64,000 nucleotides of DNA from Seriola aureovittata (GCF_021018895.1 NC_079368.1:14573856-14637855); one strand, 5' to 3'; shown: positions 1-20,675, numbered from the stretch's first letter. Notes: a model not told the origin generated them from the sequence alone. Translations and numbers: made by a program.

Positions 1-659
1 ATACTATGACATTTTTTCACCTTTTCATGCATAACTATACTGTGACATTTTATACCTGACTATACTATGACGTTTTGTGCCGTTTTTATACCTTACTATA
101 CTATGACGTTTTATGCTGTTTTTATGCCTTGCTATACCATGACGTTTGATGCTCTTTTTATGCCCTACTATACAATGACATTTTTTCACCTTTTCATGCA
201 TAACTATACTGTGACATTTTATACCTGACTATACTATGACGTTTTATGCCGTTTTTATGCCTTGCTATACCATGACGTTTTATGCTGTTTTTATGACTTG
301 CTATACTATGACGTTTTTTGACATTTTTATGCCTTACTATACTATGATGTTTGATGCTCTTTTTATGCCCTACTATACTATGACGTTTTTTGACCTTTTT
401 ATGCCTTACTATACGATGACATTTTTTCACCTTTTCATGCATAACTATACTGTGACATTTTATACCTGACTATACTATGACGTTTGATGCTGTTTTTATG
501 CCCTACTATAGTATGACGTTTTTTGACTTTTTTTATACCTTACTATATTATGGCATTTTTTGTCCTTTTTCATGCCTTACTATACTTTGACGTTTTTTGA
601 CTTTTTATACCATGCCATACTATGACGTTTCAATCCGTGCTTTACTATGATGTTTTTTG

Positions 660-855
660 GCTGTAAAGAGTGTTACTAGTATACTGGTTAGAGCTCTTGT
701 TCTTCAATGAGAAGGTTGTGAGTTCAAGCCCCATCTAGGGCCACTCACTTAGGAGTTTTGCATGTTCTTCTTGTGTCTCTATGGGTTCTCTCAGGGCAAT
801 CTCGTATCCTGTCACAGTCCTTAAAAATGCATTTTAGGTTTATTGCCAACTGTAA
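660..855 (+). repeat. tRNA-like dispersed element, copy 1 (forward)
   Basis: About 190 bp beginning 'ggctgtaaagagtg' and ending near 'tttattgccaactgtaatgc'. It has an A-box-like 'tggttagagctc' and a B-box-like 'gagttcaagcccc'. A body follows that resembles the common teleost 'gcatgttctt...gtgtctctatgggttctctc...cacagtcctt' sequence. I read it as a tRNA-related SINE-type repeat. Family name is not assigned. Confidence 0.7.
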
Positions 856-1154
856 TGCCTTACTTTAGTATGACGTTTTATGACATTTTAATACCTTACT
901 ATACTATGATGTTTCATGCCATTTTTATTGCTTACTATACTATGATGTTGTTTTTACCTTTTTATGCTTTACTACAATTTAAACCATACTATACTATGAC
1001 GTTTTATACCTTACTATATTATGACATTTTTTGATATTTTTATACCTTACTATACTATGACGTTTTTTCACCTTTTTATGCCTTACTTTACTTTGATATT
1101 TTATGCCATACTATACTATGAAGATTTAATCAATACTTTACCATGATGTTTGTG

Positions 1155-1350
1155 AGTTATAAAGACTGTTAGTAGTACAGTGGTTAGAGCTCTTGCCTTT
1201 CATTGAGAAGGTTGTGAGTTCAAGCCCCCTTTGGGGCCAAGCCTTAGGAGTTTACTTGTTCTTCCTGTGTCTGTATGGTTTCTCTCAGGGCAATCTGGTA
1301 GCCTGTCACAGTCCTTAAACATGCATTTTAGGTTTATTGCCGACTGTAAT
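1155..1350 (+). repeat. tRNA-like dispersed element, copy 2 (forward)
   Basis: Same element as at 660, with 'agtacagtggttagagctct' as A-box region and 'gagttcaagccccc' as B-box region. It is the first member of the ~758-bp duplicated pair and is nearly identical to the copy at 1913. Confidence 0.75.
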
Positions 1351-1912
1351 GCTTTACTTTAACATGACGTCTTATGATTTACTATAGTATGACGTTTTTT
1401 GACAGTTTCATACCTTACTATACTATGATGTTTCATGCCATTTTTATGACTTACTATACTATGACGTTTTTTGATTTTTTTTATGCCTTACAATACTATG
1501 AAATTTTATACCTTGCTATACTTTGACGTTTTTTTAGTTTTTTATGCCTTACTATACTATGACGTATTATGCCATTTTTATACCTTACTATACTATGACG
1601 TTTTATACCTTACTATACTATTACATTTTCTTGAAATTTTTTTACCTTACTATCTATGATGTTTTTTTGACATTTTTATGACTTATAATACTATGACCTT
1701 TTTTCACCTTTTTATGCATAACTATACTGTGACATTTTATACCTTACTATACTATGACGTTTTATACCTTACTATATTATGACATTTTTTTATATTTTTA
1801 TACCTTACTATACTATGACGTTTTTTCACCTTTTTATGCCTTACTTTACTTTGATATTTTATGCCATACTATACCATGAAGATTTAATCAATACTTTACC
1901 ATGATGTTTGTG

Positions 1913-2108
1913 AGTTATAAAGACTGTTAGTAGTACAGTGGTTAGAGCTCTTGCCTTTCATTGAGAAGGTTGTGAGTTCAAGCCCCCTTTGGGGCCAAGC
2001 CTTAGGAGTTTACTTGTTCTTCCTGTGTCTGTATGGTTTCTCTCAGGGCAATCTGGTAGCCTGTCACAGTCCTTAAACATGCATTTTAGGTTTATTGCCG
2101 ACTGTAAT
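1913..2108 (+). repeat. tRNA-like dispersed element, copy 3 (forward)
   Basis: Near-identical partner of the copy at 1155, offset by 758 bp, within the higher-order duplication. Flanking satellite variants are duplicated with it. Confidence 0.75.
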
Positions 2109-4463
2109 GCTTTACTTTAACATGACGTCTTATGATTTACTATAGTATGACGTTTTTTGACAGTTTCATACCTTACTATACTATGATGTTTCATGCCATT
2201 TTTATGACTTACTATACTATGACGTTTTTTGATTTTTTTTATGCCTTACAATACTATGAAATTTTATACCTTGCTATACTTTGACGTTTTTTTAGTTTTT
2301 TATGCCTTACTATACTATGACGTTTTATGCCATTTTTATACCTTACTATACTATGACGTTTTATACCTTACTATACTATTAAATTTTCTTGAAATTTTTT
2401 TACCATGATAAAATGACATTTTTTCACCTTTTTATGCATAACTATCTTGCTATACTATGACCTTTTTTGACAATTTTATAGCTTACTATACTATCACGTT
2501 TTATGCCGTTTTTATGCCTTACTATACTATGACGTTTTATGCCTTTTTTATGCCTTGCTATACTATGACGTTTTATGCTGTTTTTATGACTTACTATACT
2601 ATGACGTTTTATGACATTTTTATGACTTGCTAGACTATAAAGTTTTTGACATTTTTATACCTTAGTATACCATGACGTTTCATGCTGTTTTTATGCCTTA
2701 CTATACTATGACTTTTTTTGACCTTTTTTTGCCTTATTATACTTTAGCGTTTTTTCATCTTTTTATGCATTAATATACCATCACATTTTAAATCTTGCTA
2801 TACTATGACCTTTTTTGACATTTTTATACTTTAGTATACCATGATGTTTCATGCCGTTTTCATGCCTTACTATACTATGACTTTTTTTGACCTTTTTATG
2901 CTTTACTAAATTTTATTTTTATGACTTAGTATACTATGATGTTTTATGCCATTTTTATGCCTTACTATACTATGGCGTTTTTTGACCTTTTTATGCATTA
3001 ATATACTATCACATTTTAAATCTTGCTATACTATGACCTTTTATGCCGTTTTTATGCCTTACTATACTATGGCGTTTTTTCACCTTTTTATGCATTAATA
3101 TACTATCACATTTTATACCTTACTATACTATGACGTTTTATGCTGTTTTTATGCCTTGCTATACTATCACGTTTTATGCTGATTTTATGACTTACTATAC
3201 TTTGACGTTTTATGACGTTTTTATGACTTGCTATACTATGACGTTTTATGCCGTTTTTATGCCTTACTATACTATGGCGTTTTTTGACCTTTTTTTGCCT
3301 TATTATACTATGGCGTTTTTTCACCTTTTTATGCATTAATATACTATCACATTTTAAATCTTGCTATACTATGACCTTTTTTGACATTTTTATAGCTTAC
3401 TATTGTATGACGTTTTATGCCGTATTTATGCCTTACTGTACTATGACGTTTTTTGACATTTTATGCCCTACTATAGTATGACGTTTTTTTTTTACGTTTT
3501 TTTGCCTTATTACACTATGGCATTCTTTGACTTTTTTTTGCCTTACTATACTATGACGTTTTTTGACATTTTTATGCCTTACTATACTATGATGTTTTTG
3601 ACTTTTTGTTTGCCTTACTATATTATGGCGTTTTTTGTCCTTTTTTTGCCTTAATATACTATGATGTTTTATGCCGTTTTTATGCCTTACTCTACTATAA
3701 TATTTTTTGATTTTTTTTATGCCTTACAATACTATGAAATTTTATATTTTGCTATACTTTGACGTTTTTTGAGTTTTTTATGCCTTACTATACTATGACG
3801 TTTTTGACATTTTCATACCTTAGTATACCATGACGTTTCATGCCGTTTTTATGCCTTACTATACTATGGCGTTTTTTCACCTTTTTATGCATTAATATAC
3901 TATCACATTTTAAATCTTGCTATACCATGACCTTTTTGACATTTTTATGCCTTACAATACTATGAAATTTTATATTTTGCTATACTTTGATGTTTTTTGA
4001 GTTTTTTATGCCTTACTATACTATGACGTTTTATACCTTACTATAATATTAAATTTTTTAGAAATTTTTTTACCTTACTATCTATGATGTTTTTTGACAT
4101 TTTTATGCCGTACTATACTATGATGTTTTTTGACCTTTTTATGCCTTACTATACTATGATGTTTTATGCCATTGTCCTTTTTATGCCTTACTATACAATG
4201 ACATTTTTTCACCTTTTCATGCATAACTATACTATGACGTTTTATGCCGTTTTTATGCCTTGCTATACTATGACGTTTTATGCTGTTTTTATGACTTACT
4301 ATACTATGGCGTTTTTATGACTTGCTATACTATGACGATTTATGCCGTTTTTATGCCTTACTATACTATGGCGTCTTTTTACCTTTTTTTGCATTAATGT
4401 ACTATCACATTTTAAATCTTGCTACACTATGACGTTTTTTGAAAATTTTATAGCTTACTATAC

Positions 4464-4632
4464 TATGAAGTTTTTTTTTTGGGTGGCTTTTGTGCCTTTA
4501 TTGGACAGGATAGTGGAGAGAGACAGGAAATGGGGAGGCAGAGAGAGGGGGAATGACATGCAGCAAAGGCCGTCCGATCCAGGACTCGAACCGGGGCCAA
4601 CTGCAGCGAGGGCTGTAGCCTCTACACATTTA
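4464..4632 (-). repeat. tRNA-derived SINE inserted in satellite (minus orientation)
   Basis: A non-satellite insert starts with a T-run (4471-4480) and 'gggtggcttttgtgcctttattggacagg'-type sequence, and ends near 'gggctgtagcctctacac'. Read on the minus strand it has a B-box-like 'ccggttcgagtcctgg', a C/T-rich body (the complement of gagagagacaggaaa) and a terminal A-tract. This is the structure of a tRNA-derived SINE family that I recognise as common in percomorph fish. Satellite sequence 'cttactatactatgaagtttt' occurs on both sides. That could be a target-site duplication, but the satellite itself repeats, so it is not proof. Confidence 0.75.
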
Positions 4633-4708
4633 TACCTTACTATACTATGAAGTTTTATTCTGTTTTCATGCCCTACCATACTGTGACGTTTTTTGGCCTT
4701 ACTACACT

Positions 4709-4905
4709 TCGGCAATAAACCTAAAATCCATGTTTAAGGACTATGACAGGATACCAGATTGCCCAGAGAACCCATACAGACACAAGAAGGAAAAGCAAAC
4801 TCCTAATGATTGACCCCAAACAGGGCTTGAACTCACAAACTTCTCATTGAAGGGCAAGAACTCTAACCACTACACTACTAACACATTTCATGCCCAAAAA
4901 ACATC
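4709..4905 (-). repeat. tRNA-like dispersed element, copy 4 (reverse)
   Basis: Reverse complement of the ~190-bp element. It starts 'ggcaataaacctaaaat' and runs through 'gggcttgaactc' (B box on the minus strand) to 'ctctaaccactacactacta' (A box on the minus strand). It lies inside the inverted segment. Confidence 0.7.
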
Positions 4906-5082
4906 AAAGTAAACTATGGATTAAAATGTCATAGTATAGTAAGGCATAAAAGATGAAAAAACGTCATAGTATAATAAGGCAAAAAAAGGTGAAAAAATGC
5001 CATAGTATAGTAAGGTATGAAAATGTCAAAAAACGTCATAGTATAGTAAGTCATAAAACGTCATACTAAAGTAAGGCATTAC

Positions 5083-5275
5083 AGTCGGCAATAAACCTAA
5101 AATGCATTTTTAAGGACTTTGACAGGAAGCCAGATTGCCCTGAGAGAACCCATAGAGACACAAGAAGAACATGCAAACTCCTAATAGAATGGCCCCACAC
5201 AGGGCTTGAACTCACAACCTGCTCATTGAAGAGCAAGAGCTGTAACCAGGATACTACTAACACTCTTCAGAACCA
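5083..5275 (-). repeat. tRNA-like dispersed element, copy 5 (reverse)
   Basis: Second reversed copy, with 'cggcaataaacctaaaatgc' at the left and 'gggcttgaactcacaacct' as the minus-strand B-box region. It is separated from copy 4 by reversed 36-bp units. Confidence 0.7.
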
Positions 5276-5639
5276 AAAAACATTATAGTAAAGTATGGAT
5301 TGAAACATCATAGTATAGTATGGTATAAAAATGTCAAAAAATGTCAAAGTATAGTAAGGCATAAAACGTCATAGTATAGTAAGATTTAAAATGTCATAGT
5401 ATAGTAATGCATAAAAAGGTGAAAAAAAGTCATGGTATAGTAAGGCAAAAAAAGGACAACAAACGTCATAGTATAGTAAGTAATGCTTTACTTTAGTATG
5501 ACGTTTTATGATTTACTATACTATGACGTTTTTTGACATTTTTATGCTTTACTACATTTTATGCCTTGCTATACTATGACGTCTTTTAACATTTTATGCC
5601 TTACTATACTATGATGTTTTAATCCATACTTTACTATGA

Positions 5640-5825
5640 TGTGTTTTGTTGTAAAGAGTAAGGCACAGTGGTTAGATCTCTCACCTTTCAATGAGAAGGT
5701 TATGGGCCCCGTCTAAGGCCGTTCTGTTAGGAGTTTGCATGTTCTTGTGTCTTTTTGGGTTCTCTCATGCCAATCTGGCTTCCTCTCACAGTCCTACAGT
5801 CCGACTGTAATGCATTACTTTAGTA
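5640..5825 (+). repeat. tRNA-like dispersed element, copy 6 (forward, degraded)
   Basis: Forward copy with 'cacagtggttagatctctca' and 'gagaaggttatgggccccgt'. The B-box region has lost several bases compared with copies 2 and 3, and the 3' part is shortened before 'ccgactgtaatgcattac'. Confidence 0.65.
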
Positions 5826-6290
5826 TGACGTTTTATGATTTACTATACTATGACGTTTTCAGACATTTTCATAGTTTACTATACTATGACGTTTTTTGAC
5901 CTCACTATACAATGACATTTTAAACCTCACTATACTATGACGTTTCATGACTTTTTTTTGCTTTACTACACTATCGCGTTTTTTTACCTTTCTTTGCTTT
6001 ACTATACGATGACTTTTTTTGACCTTTTTATGCCTTACTATACTATGACGTTTTTTACTTTTTTATGCTTTACTTTATTATGACGTTTTTTGGCCTTGTT
6101 ATGCCTTACTATAATATAATGTTTTTTGACCTTTTTATGCCTTACCATAATATCACATTTCATGTCTTACTATACTATGACGTTTTATGCCGTTTTTATG
6201 CCTTACTATAGTTTGACATTTTTTCACCTTTTTACATCTTACTATACTATGATGTTTTTATGCCTTAGTATACTATGACTTATGACATAT

Positions 6291-6820
6291 ATATGACATA
6301 TTTGTCCCAATATCAAGAGTGATGTTACCATATATGTCATTACAAGAGGATATATTATTATGATATATACACATCGTTTGGATATATTAAGATATGTTTA
6401 TAACATACATGAAATTCTCAAAGTGAAACTTTATTACAACATGCTTTAAAAGTTTATGTTTGTATATTATTTTCTCAATATTAAATTTAATATAGTTTAT
6501 ATGTTATATTTTCATATATAATGGAAATATACTGACAGGATTTGGGATGGATATATATTTATGTAACATACAGTATGTCTATAATATAAACCTATAATAT
6601 AAACAGACACACTAAAATACATGTTTCTGTTAGCTTGATCGATATGTCAATATATGATTTCATATGTAATTTTTTACATTTTATACACATATATATATTC
6701 TGTATATACATATATGATTTTACTTAATATGTACTTATATTTGATATATGGAAATTAAACACATGCACATATATTACATTTGCATATCTTATATGTTAAT
6801 AAACCATTTGGTTGACGGCA
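6291..6820. other. AT-rich spacer between satellite and trpv4
   Basis: Very AT-rich sequence with many TATAT and ATATGT runs (for example around 6680-6780). No coding exon, RNA gene or known repeat is recognisable. It lies downstream of the last visible trpv4 exon on the minus strand, so it is probably intron or 3' flank. Confidence 0.6.
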
Positions 6821-6930
6821 TTAAAAAGTCAATCTCTTTGTTTTGGAGGGGTGGCGGTGTTGTTGCATCCGTTCCAATGTTGAGACCAAACCTACACCCT
6901 TGTTATGAATATACACACTTAGAATCTCAC

Positions 6931-16260
<9,330 letters not shown>

Positions 16261-18507
16261 CTGAAATAAAAACCATAACAAAATGTTCTGAGTGAGCTGA
16301 ATGGCCTTCAGGTAGATAGGAAAGTCTTGTGGAATATGGAAAATGGAAAAAGAAGTCTTAATCTCTTCAAACCCATCAGTACACATTTCATTACTCAGAA
16401 ACTGTCATCTTAAAACTTGTCTCCTTTCTTTCCTCGCATGCACATGTTCTTACTTATCAAAGCAGCAGATCTGCCGTTCAGTTCAGTTTCCAGATCACAT
16501 GAGGACAGAGGAAGTACAAACCAGAGGAAGGAGGATAGGAGGATATACAAATAATAGATAAGAGATGCAGTCAGTAGTAATCACCAACAGGCCAAATTGG
16601 ATACAGAACGGTGTGACCAGCAGCACAGTATTAAAAACTATGAAAACCTTTTTTACTCACAGTTAATGTTGTGATGTTTTTGTTATGATTTTAGATGAGA
16701 TTTTCAAAAAGGGGTAAATATAAGCCCAAGAAAAATCTTCAGTCAAGATGGTAAACCACCCAGATCCTGACTCATCTCATCTCATCTCATGATCAGTTTA
16801 GTTAGTAGACACCAGCCTTAAAAACAGCCAGAATTTTTAAATATATGGCATTTGCTGTCTAAAGTTGTACGATGCTCTTGTTGCTCTTTAAACTTATAGT
16901 TAAAGTTTTATTTAATAAAAATGGATCATTTTTCAGGATCTGAGAAGGTGTGGTCTTTGCTCTTGACAAGGTGGTGCATCTCCGCTACTCAAAGAAATAG
17001 CAATGGGGACAGGAGCAACTTGGACAAAAAAATAAAACAATTTAACTGATAAGAAATTGTTTTAAGCCTAGAATTACTAAAGAAACCCTGGAAATTTGAA
17101 GCAGATTTTGAAGTATACGAGTGACATTTTACCCCTCTGTACCTCATTCATCCCTTTTATCACAATGATGTGCCAAATTCCTCTTCAGCGGAAACTGGAA
17201 ATGATGCTGAAGCATGTGGGCACCCTGAAGAAACAGAAAGGAGCAACCATCATATGAATTACTGCCACAGAAGTACAGACAAAGGCGACCTGTATGTCCT
17301 AAGTCATAAAAAGAGCTCAGTCATTTTTGGTTCAGATCTGTGGAAAACATAGCAAAGGACTGATGCCAAAACCAACATGAGTGTGTCCACTCATTGGTCA
17401 GAGGGACGTGTTTCCTCTACAGGCAGAATCACACCACCTGTCTGTTTAACACAGGACACACGCAAAAACTAAATCAATGCCCTTCCGACGTACTCATTAC
17501 AAGCGGTATACAGTATAGCCCTATATTTCCAATCCTCTCTGCACCTACAAACACACTCTACTGCTGCAGCATGCTATCACAAGGGAATTAGAACAACATG
17601 ACATCCTCACATGTCCCTCCGCAGGCTTCCTTTTGAGTGATACTCTTTCCTGAATTTGTTCATGACATTGAAAACTTATCTAGACCTAACTGTGCTGTAA
17701 AGGGGCAACACAAACAGGGGAGCTGGGGTCCTGCTAAGGGAGAGGAATGACTCATAACCCTGTCTGACACATGGGATTATCATACCTTCACACTTGAGCA
17801 GGCATTTGATAGTAAAAAGACAGAGGAACAAAGGGAGGCTGCCCTTGCTAAACTATTATAACAGACTAAGAACAAAGGATTAAGTTGTTTAGTGGAGAGA
17901 GGAGCCACTGTGTATTAAAACTGTCAAGGTGATAGAATGGGATCATAAAATATCAAGTAGACCCAAAGCTCTCATATCATCCACTTATTGGGTCGGGAAG
18001 TGGTAATCCACTTGTGAGAGTTTCTAAACGTGAGTGACTCTAATGTCCCATCAGAGATGTGGGACTTCCTGTTGTGTCACTGCTGATGTGACATTATCCA
18101 GAGCAAGAGAGGCTGGAGGCTCTTAATGGGTCCCAATGGCTGCTGGAGATTACACAACCAGTGGAAAATAAATAAAGATAAACAAAAAACAAAAAAAATC
18201 TGATGTTTTAAAATATTAGATTGTAAGGGCTCTAAAGATAATGCTGAGGATCTAACAAAAAGATTTTATATATTCATGAATTAAGTCGGTGTAAATAAAA
18301 AGAAGCAAAGAGGCAACTTTTAAAGATGCAAAATGATATTTAAGTAAAAAGGAATAACATTAAACATTAAAAACTAAATTCCTAAACTTGAGTAATAACT
18401 TCAAAGTTCGGCTTCTTTCTCATTAATTATTGAACTTATACCAAAGTCACACAAAGTTATAAAAAGAAGCCATCCAAAGAAGAATAAGAATCAGAGGTGT
18501 TCCTTAC
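16261..18507 (-). other. Presumed large first intron of trpv4
   Basis: No exon with clear homology is visible. The right part (about 16770-16790) holds a short CTCAT pentamer run. An upstream exon carrying the trpv4 start codon may be hidden here, but I could not identify one. Confidence 0.4.
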
Positions 18508-18540
18508 CTTGATTTAATCGGTTGCTCTTATTCTCTTAAA
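18508..18540 (-). other. Possible trpv4 5' leader exon end
   Basis: On the minus strand 'attaaatcaag' is followed by a good donor, GTAAGGA (18507-18501). No ATG is present in the short stretch before it, so it would be untranslated. A pyrimidine tract ending in AG just upstream means it could also be a small internal exon. Weak call. Confidence 0.3.
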
Positions 18541-19400
18541 AAAAAAGAAAAAGAAAAAGAAAAAAAGAACAGACTATTTGAGCGCAGTTTTCTCCTTAGT
18601 TTGAAGTAAGTTTCTCTCTCGCCTGGTGAGCGCTCCTCTGCTGCCTCTGCAGGTTTAACGTGACTCCAGCCAGATGCATCCAGCCACAGCTTCCCTCTGC
18701 TTCATGGGTCCGCCTCAACGAGCGATTTCACAGATTTTGGGTGGGACCAGGGTGGGACAAAGTTTCCTGAAAACTGCAGCCAAAGCGGAAGTGTAACACG
18801 CAGTACCGGTCGTGGCCGCCAGGTGGAGGCTTCAAAAGAAATCTACGCCCATCAAGGTGTCTGCTTCTCGGAAAATAGACACCGCTTTGTACAGTTTACA
18901 CAACAAGACGTCATGGTCTCAAAAGGATGTGTCTCTTCTCTTCGTGAAAACTAACCTCAGCATAAGGTCCATTTTGTAGCAGTTCGGGGGCTTTCCATCA
19001 TATCAGATGGTCTTCCTCAGCAGATGGAGTGTGTTTAGTTGTCACAGAATAGTAGCCCACACGTGTTCAGTCATCTTTTTGAGCACTTACAGGAGTTTCT
19101 CGTCCACACTGACTTGGAAGCTGTTGCTTTCTATCACAGAGTGGCCTTTACAGGTGGCATTCACTGCTGAATGAGCAGAACTTCCAGGAGTAATGGGCTA
19201 TTACATAAATACTGACCCATTTCTCAGCTATACAAACTCTCACAGTCAAGTGGAGTGCTGCTATAAATAAACCTTTGCAAGGAGGGTGTGGTGAGAGCAA
19301 AGAGAGCACAAATAGTCATTCACAAAAGAAAAGTATCCCTGTTACTTACAAGCAAAAGTCCAGCATTCATAATTTGAAAAAGTAAATGCACTCAGACAGC
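18541..19400. other. Flank between trpv4 and gltp, relatively CpG-containing
   Basis: The 18600-18860 stretch is less AT-rich than its surroundings and has scattered CpGs, which fits the trpv4 promoter region on the minus strand. No coding sequence or specific factor site is supported. Confidence 0.35.
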
Positions 19401-19409
19401 AGAAGGGCA

Positions 19410-19508
19410 AGATTTGATACTTTCTAGATGTTAAATTGTTCATTAAATAGTAAAAACTCAAATCAAATCCCTAAAGGTAATGGGCATCTTAAAAATATAG
19501 CATTTCTT
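19410..19508 (+). repeat. 99-bp direct repeat, copy A
   Basis: Runs from 'agatttgatactttctagat' to 'atatagcatttctt'. It matches the segment at 20577-20675 with only about two differences over roughly 95 bp. The two copies are about 1.17 kb apart in the same orientation. Confidence 0.9.
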
Positions 19509-19970
19509 ACTGATGCATTAACATATAAGCAGCATTTTAATGTCATATCTGGTCCTAATGAAGATAATTAATTGTATTACTAACTATTAGGTAGTTTACT
19601 TTATAACAATGTATCATATTTTATAAATTGACCATATGGTTTACAGTGCATTCACAATGTATTCAGCACTGTGTATATAAAATTCCAAGTAACAAGTAGA
19701 TGTCAGAAAGTTTATTGGTGTAGAAGTACAATATTTCCCTCTGAATGCAGTGGAGTAGAGATATAAAGTGGCAACTAAAAATATGCTCAGGTAAAGTACA
19801 AATACTAGAGAACTAGTAGTAACTAGGAGTAAATGGACTTATTCACCCTCCACCACTGCTGATTGCCTATTCTGAAATGTGTTGGAAAACTATAGAGACA
19901 ATACAACTTCAAGAAAGAAACTGGAGAAGGAAAAAAACACGAACACCATATTAATTGTTGCACATATTTT

Positions 19971-19976
19971 TTTATT
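19971..19976 (-). terminator. gltp: Likely gltp poly(A) signal
   Basis: TTTATT on + gives AATAAA on the minus strand, followed downstream by T/G-rich sequence ('tggtgttcgtg' on the minus strand). This implies a gltp 3' UTR of about 1.6 kb from the stop at 21549. Other AATAAA-like sites exist, so use of this one is inferred. Confidence 0.5.
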
Positions 19977-20576
19977 GCAAATAATGGTTTACATGAGTTG
20001 AAAATACAATATTTGTTATTTCCACTGTTCACACTGCAACATAATTTCAGCCACAAGAGACATCAGACAAACATATCAGAGCATGCACTCAGAAGAACAC
20101 AGACTAACCAGAGGTCATCAACAAAAACTTCACCTTCCCTCGAAAATTTGGTTAAAAGAAAATATACATCTAGTTTTATGTAAGAACCTGAGAGCAGAGT
20201 GGACTGAAAAAAACACTTGACAAAGCATTGCTTTGGAAAAATAGAAATATATGCAAGTCCTGTGTAACAAAGAGGTGTAATAGAGGCAGACCAGACCCTC
20301 AGTGATAATTAACATTTGTTATTAATTGGTGTCCCTGGTTTACACAAGGTGACATGTATAAAAATATATATGATTAAAAGCAGAAGAGCTGACATAGTCA
20401 CTTCAATGATCTGTACCTCCAGCTTAAGGCACCAACAGGTGTGCAATGTTAAAAGCCATTTACAACAGTGGACGTACACCTTCAAAGTATTGTGTGGGGT
20501 CCAACATGTGGGATATCAAACACTTTGTACAACTTGTACTGAAGGTAATAAATAACTTTATAATAATGTAATACTT

Positions 20577-20675
20577 AGATTTGATACTTTCTAGATGTTA
20601 AATTGTTCATTAAATAGTAAAAACTCAAATCAAATCCCTAAAGGTAATGGGCAACTTAAAAATATAGCATTTGTT
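20577..20675 (+). repeat. 99-bp direct repeat, copy B
   Basis: Near-identical partner of 19410-19508. If the poly(A) signal at 19971 is used, this copy lies inside the gltp 3' UTR while copy A lies just beyond the transcript end. Confidence 0.9.

Larger units (their letters stand above)
1000..2400 (+). repeat. ~758-bp higher-order tandem duplication inside the satellite
   Basis: The stretch starting near 1000 reappears almost unchanged about 758 bp later. For example, 'aaagactgtt' begins at 1161 and again at 1919, with identical tRNA-like element sequence and matching satellite variants before and after. The second copy is followed to about 2400, where the two diverge. 758 is not an exact multiple of 36, so this is a duplication of a composite block (satellite units plus element) and not simple unit slippage. 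Near-identity of the copies implies recent unequal exchange or local duplication. Confidence 0.85.
4700..5480 (-). repeat. Inverted segment of the satellite block
   Basis: From about 4700 the satellite and its elements read in the opposite orientation ('cataaaacgtcatagtatagtaaggc' type). Orientation flips back at about 5480, where 'gtcatagtatagtaagtaatgctttactttagtatgacg' joins the two. Two reversed tRNA-like elements are included. Both kinds of sequence flip together, which indicates an inversion of a composite segment or an inverted duplication. Confidence 0.8.
1..6290. repeat. 36-bp satellite block with embedded tRNA-like elements
   Basis: Degenerate tandem units of about 36 bp fill this interval. 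Each has a core like CTATACTATGACGTTTT, a variable T-rich middle and an end like TTTTTATGCCTTA. The spacing between successive 'ctatactatga' cores is 36 bp in clean stretches (for example 302 to 338). Units vary by substitutions and short indels. Because 36 is a multiple of three, many short ORFs appear on both strands with a 12-residue period (MTFYAVFMPYYT-like on +, RHKNxIKRHSIV-like on -). These are by-products of the period and not genes. Units run forward to about 4700, reversed from about 4910 to 5480, then forward again to about 6290. The block is interrupted by six ~190-bp tRNA-like elements and one SINE. It lies downstream of the last visible trpv4 exon and probably within the final trpv4 intron or just beyond the gene. 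Confidence 0.9.

Noticed and set aside
3043..3339. 98-codon ORF in the satellite as a gene
   Set aside because: It is a periodic by-product of the 36-bp unit, it matches antisense ORFs over the same bases, and it has no splice or promoter context.
4342..4650. ORF running through satellite and SINE
   Set aside because: It crosses two unrelated repeats, so the composition is chance.
1..6290. CRISPR array
   Set aside because: Repeats are contiguous degenerate 36-bp units without constant repeats plus unique spacers, and the DNA is clearly vertebrate.
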